DNA of 64,000 nt. Source: Legionella waltersii (GTDB taxonomy: Bacteria; Pseudomonadota; Gammaproteobacteria; Legionellales; Legionellaceae). Below the pieces are notes generated by a model. The model did not search any database. It had not been told where the DNA came from and saw nothing but the letters and a program-made list of their open reading frames with translations. The stretch lies in contig NZ_LNZB01000004.1 of assembly GCF_001468085.1 (NCBI RefSeq), positions 1 through 64,000 of the forward strand, in the 5' to 3' direction. A program made the position numbers and the translations under genes. This document shows, one piece after another, positions 61,742-64,000 of this stretch. Position 1 is the stretch's first letter. Every line of letters begins with the position of its first letter.

Positions 61742-62881
61742 TTAAAGAACTCTGGCTCCCCGAAATAAAGTCGATTGGGATTCAGACTCTATTCGTTCCA
61801 CTGCTTTGATAAAATCATTACTCTGTAAATGCTTTATGGTGTTTAAATACCGCTCTTTCCCAAGAGTTTCGTAGGCTTTAATGTCTACTGCATCTGCTTC
61901 GTTTACTACCTGAGTCCAAGACCAGACTGCAATCCACCACTCAATGATTGGTTTGTAGGCAGCCAACCAGGCTTTAAGACTTTCATTTTTAGAAGCATCC
62001 GAGAAATAGCAGTTGATAAAAGCAAGCTCTGCCTCAGAGCTCAGTTTTGCTTCCACACAAAAATAGACTAGATCCCATAGCAAATCATTGTTACTTGAGT
62101 ATTCCCAATCGATTTGATACAGCATTACCTCTTCTGGGGTTGCTCCCTGTTTAACAAGGAAGTTTCCTGGAGTTGTATCGTTATGACAAGGTACACTGGG
62201 AATTTCATAATTAGAAAATAATTGCTGCAATTGATGCATTTTATCTTCAATAAATCGCGTGTCACCAGGGAATTTAAACCCCTTTTCTTTTAAATTTTGC
62301 AGTAATTGAGCGTTTCTACCAAAAAAATCGACGTTATTTACAAATTTGGAAGAACCATGCATAGTCTTCATCATGCTTGCAATTTTTTGTAGGATGCCCT
62401 CTCTAGCAAGAAGCGATTGATCCAATGCCTTTGCATCTTTAATAAATTGTGCTAATTGCAGACCGTCAGAACTGTCATAGAAATCAATCGGAACGTTAAC
62501 TCCTAATTGACTCGCTTGGATGGCATTGTTTTTTTCATCACCGCGATTGATAAATGCAGAAGATCCCCTTCCAGGAACTCGTAATACCCATTCCTTCTTC
62601 AAAGTTCGATCTTTGACGCGATAACTACTGTTTGTCATGCCACCTGATAACAATTTAAACCTTAAAACATCCATTCCTAAAGACTGTAAAAAAGGGATAC
62701 GATGAACGGTTGGTAGTAATTCCACGTATTTTTTAGTCAGTTGTGAGTACTTTCTCCATTCACTATTGACTGCTCCTGCCCTTGCGAGACTTGCATTATC
62801 CAATAAGCTAAGAATATAAATGACCAAATGCTCACTCAATGTAGGCTTTGCATGATTTTCTCCGAAGAATTTTATTTTCAT
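61742..62881 (-). CDS. licA: F-box/choline-kinase-like fusion protein (LicA-type effector)
   Basis: A 379-residue protein with two parts. Residues ~13-52 (LSEHLVIYILSLLDNASLARAGAVNSEWRKYSQ) match an F-box, the Skp1-binding helix module of eukaryotic SCF ubiquitin ligases. Residues ~75-330 are a LicA/choline-kinase-like fold. It has LLSGGMTNSSYRV (78-89), WVLRVPGRG (98-106), catalytic HNDTTPGN (233-240) and metal-binding IDWEY (257-261). L. pneumophila LicA (Lpg1408) has been described as an F-box effector named for this likeness, and this looks like a family member. A host-directed role fits: an F-box has no use inside the bacterium. All kinase residues appear intact. Single gene, convergent with the 694-residue gene. 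Confidence 0.72.
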   Translation of the reverse strand: MKIKFFGENHAKPTLSEHLVIYILSLLDNASLARAGAVNSEWRKYSQLTKKYVELLPTVHRIPFLQSLGMDVLRFKLLSGGMTNSSYRVKDRTLKKEWVLRVPGRGSSAFINRGDEKNNAIQASQLGVNVPIDFYDSSDGLQLAQFIKDAKALDQSLLAREGILQKIASMMKTMHGSSKFVNNVDFFGRNAQLLQNLKEKGFKFPGDTRFIEDKMHQLQQLFSNYEIPSVPCHNDTTPGNFLVKQGATPEEVMLYQIDWEYSSNNDLLWDLVYFCVEAKLSSEAELAFINCYFSDASKNESLKAWLAAYKPIIEWWIAVWSWTQVVNEADAVDIKAYETLGKERYLNTIKHLQSNDFIKAVERIESESQSTLFRGARVL

Positions 62882-63106
62882 TGAACCTCACAGAACCGAA
62901 CTAATAACGCACAGACTGTGAATTATGTTTTAATTTACTCTCAATTCCTAGATAGTATTTGTATTTCCATAGAAAATAGTCACCTAAGACACGTTGGCTT
63001 ACTTATATCTTACTCAAACAAATTGCTGTATTTCTTATCAATATACTTGCCAACAAGCAATAAGTCTTCTAACATTAATACCCATATTTACATTGCGGAA
63101 CACATA

Positions 63107-63670
63107 ATGGTAACTGATAAACTGTTAGGTAAGCAGTCAGTGATGATATCGCTGGATGTAGATGGTTTTTTATTTGATCGATTAAATCAAATTACCAAGG
63201 CAGGTTTTAATTTAGTTGAAATTAATTCAACTGATGTAAAATTGTTTACGTCTATCAAAAACCAATATCCGAATCTAAAAATTGGTGCGTCAGGAGTTAT
63301 CAGCACTTCTGAATTGGAGGAGTGCTACAATGCTGGAGTTGACTTTGCATCCAGTCCGGGCTTTCTGCCATCTATAGCTCAGACCGCCAGTGTGTATTCC
63401 ATGAATTATTTTCCTGGAGTAGCTACTGTTTCTGAGGCCATGGCCGCAAACAGTTTAGGATTTAATTACGTAAAACCTTATCCCGCTACCCTTAGTTTTT
63501 GCACCTTGCTCAACAAATGCATGCCCAAAGTATCTATACTTCCAACAGACATTGAATTTGAAGAAATTGAGCATTTTCTAAATTTACCCTCGGTGAGTGT
63601 AGTGGTTATTAATAATCCTGATATTAAGCAGTTAATTGCTTCAATGAATGCTACACAATCCATTGCTTAG
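63107..63670 (+). CDS. KDPG/KHG aldolase-family protein
   Basis: About 187 residues from ATG 63107 (MVTDKLLGKQSVMISLDVDG). An upstream extension of the frame to 62918 looks non-coding. The TIM-barrel aldolase pattern is present: LVEIN with E38, KIGASGVIS, AGVDFASSPGFLP, YFPGVATVSEA and YVKPYPA with the Schiff-base lysine K123. It is a little shorter than Eda (about 213 residues). Family members cleave 2-keto-3-deoxy-6-phosphogluconate to pyruvate and glyceraldehyde 3-phosphate. No edd is adjacent here, so the physiological substrate is open. Confidence 0.72.
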   Translation: MVTDKLLGKQSVMISLDVDGFLFDRLNQITKAGFNLVEINSTDVKLFTSIKNQYPNLKIGASGVISTSELEECYNAGVDFASSPGFLPSIAQTASVYSMNYFPGVATVSEAMAANSLGFNYVKPYPATLSFCTLLNKCMPKVSILPTDIEFEEIEHFLNLPSVSVVVINNPDIKQLIASMNATQSIA

Positions 63671-63724
63671 ACTTTAATTCGCTACTCTGAAATGAGAGGT
63701 AGGCATAGTTATTGATAGCTCAAT

Positions 63725-64000
63725 TTATGAGAACTCGATTCTATTACGCCCCAAACGCTTACCTTTTAGCAATGCAAATCGAGCATTTTGTATAAGATTC
63801 TCAACCGTTGAATTCTTCTCATCAAAAACAGTAACACCAATCGTTGCTTTAAACGTTATTTTGTCGCTGGGTAATTGTACTTCTGCCTTGGCTATATTGT
63901 CCCTAATACGATTGACCACTGTTTTGATGTTATCAATATTTGGCGCGTGGATAATCACAATAAAATCTTCATCATGTCCTCTCGCGATAGTATCTTCATC
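63725..64000 (-). CDS. GGDEF-domain protein, C-terminal part, degenerate motif (cut by window edge)
   Basis: The frame is open to the window end, so the N-terminus is outside. The visible 91 residues are the second half of a GGDEF domain: FKATIGVTVFDEKNSTVENLIQNARFALLKGKRLGRNRIEFS. The active-site loop reads ARGHDEDFIVII, with HDEDF where diguanylate cyclases have GGDEF or GGEEF. Loss of both glycines argues against cyclase activity. The protein may be a c-di-GMP-independent scaffold or regulator. A GTG inside the domain is not the true start. Confidence 0.75.
   Translation of the reverse strand, partial: DEDTIARGHDEDFIVIIHAPNIDNIKTVVNRIRDNIAKAEVQLPSDKITFKATIGVTVFDEKNSTVENLIQNARFALLKGKRLGRNRIEFS

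Noticed and set aside
62918..63106. N-terminal 63-codon extension of the aldolase-like gene
   Set aside because: The extension has no aldolase similarity and an intergenic composition; ATG 63107 gives the expected N-terminus.

Overview
The window looks like a chromosomal segment of a Legionella species. It is AT-rich and carries a GDA1/CD39 NTPDase, an F-box/choline-kinase fusion protein of the LicA type, a DUF4785 protein, an ankyrin protein with a permuted thiol-protease-like signature, and several large proteins without bacterial housekeeping homology that have the look of Dot/Icm effectors. These sit between ordinary gammaproteobacterial genes (dnaE, ligA, rmuC, mfd, tldD, pdxJ, recO, era). 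The species cannot be fixed from the sequence alone.

Region 1 (1-13,286) is accessory DNA that ends at a tRNA-Thr(CGU) gene. It holds a broken HTH regulator, a 2-oxoglutarate-oxygenase-like gene coupled to a HEPN/zinc-ribbon gene, hicAB, phd-doc, a Sel1 protein, small membrane and secreted proteins, and a PIN-domain protein. Its core is a small cryptic element: a hammerhead ribozyme (3397-3448) inside a long untranslated leader, a tyrosine-recombinase-like gene with poor catalytic residues, a DUF927 ATPase and an HTH_17/AlpA-like protein. Two matching arrays of 9-bp-phased TGTCCCA motifs bracket the last two genes. The hammerhead is the most striking single signal in the window.

Region 2 (13,287-33,400) is mostly core: NTPDase, amino acid permease, csaA, a WbpM/CapD-like nucleotide-sugar dehydratase, a GT-C glycosyltransferase overlapping a UbiA-type prenyl-phosphate phosphoribosyltransferase, an effector-like membrane protein, dnaE, a peptide ABC transporter (binding protein and two permeases, no ATPase here) and ligA. 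The UbiA/GT-C pair resembles the mycobacterial ubiA-aftB arrangement and suggests lipid-linked pentose donors for an envelope glycan.

Region 3 (33,400-54,900) has a secreted lipase-like protein with a DUF4785 partner, rmuC, the ankyrin/thiol-protease-like protein, mfd, an acyl-CoA ligase, an unrecognised 628-residue reading frame, tldD, a nitrilase-family amidase, a Bax-inhibitor-1 protein, korAB (2-oxoacid:ferredoxin oxidoreductase) and the chain era-recO-pdxJ-korA-korB with overlapping reading frames.

Region 4 (55,000-64,000) looks like an effector neighbourhood: a DUF2490 protein boxed in by miniature inverted-repeat elements, proteins of 1047 and 694 residues, the F-box/choline-kinase fusion, a KDPG-aldolase-like gene and the end of a degenerate GGDEF gene cut by the window edge.

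Several dispersed repeat families link the regions. One is a ~122-bp element with termini AGGACTTACGAAAAACCCC. Its inner 9-bp arms differ from copy to copy but remain complementary within each copy. Two more families are a GGGGACGGACCCC hairpin and a GC-rich GAGCCGCG nested inverted repeat.
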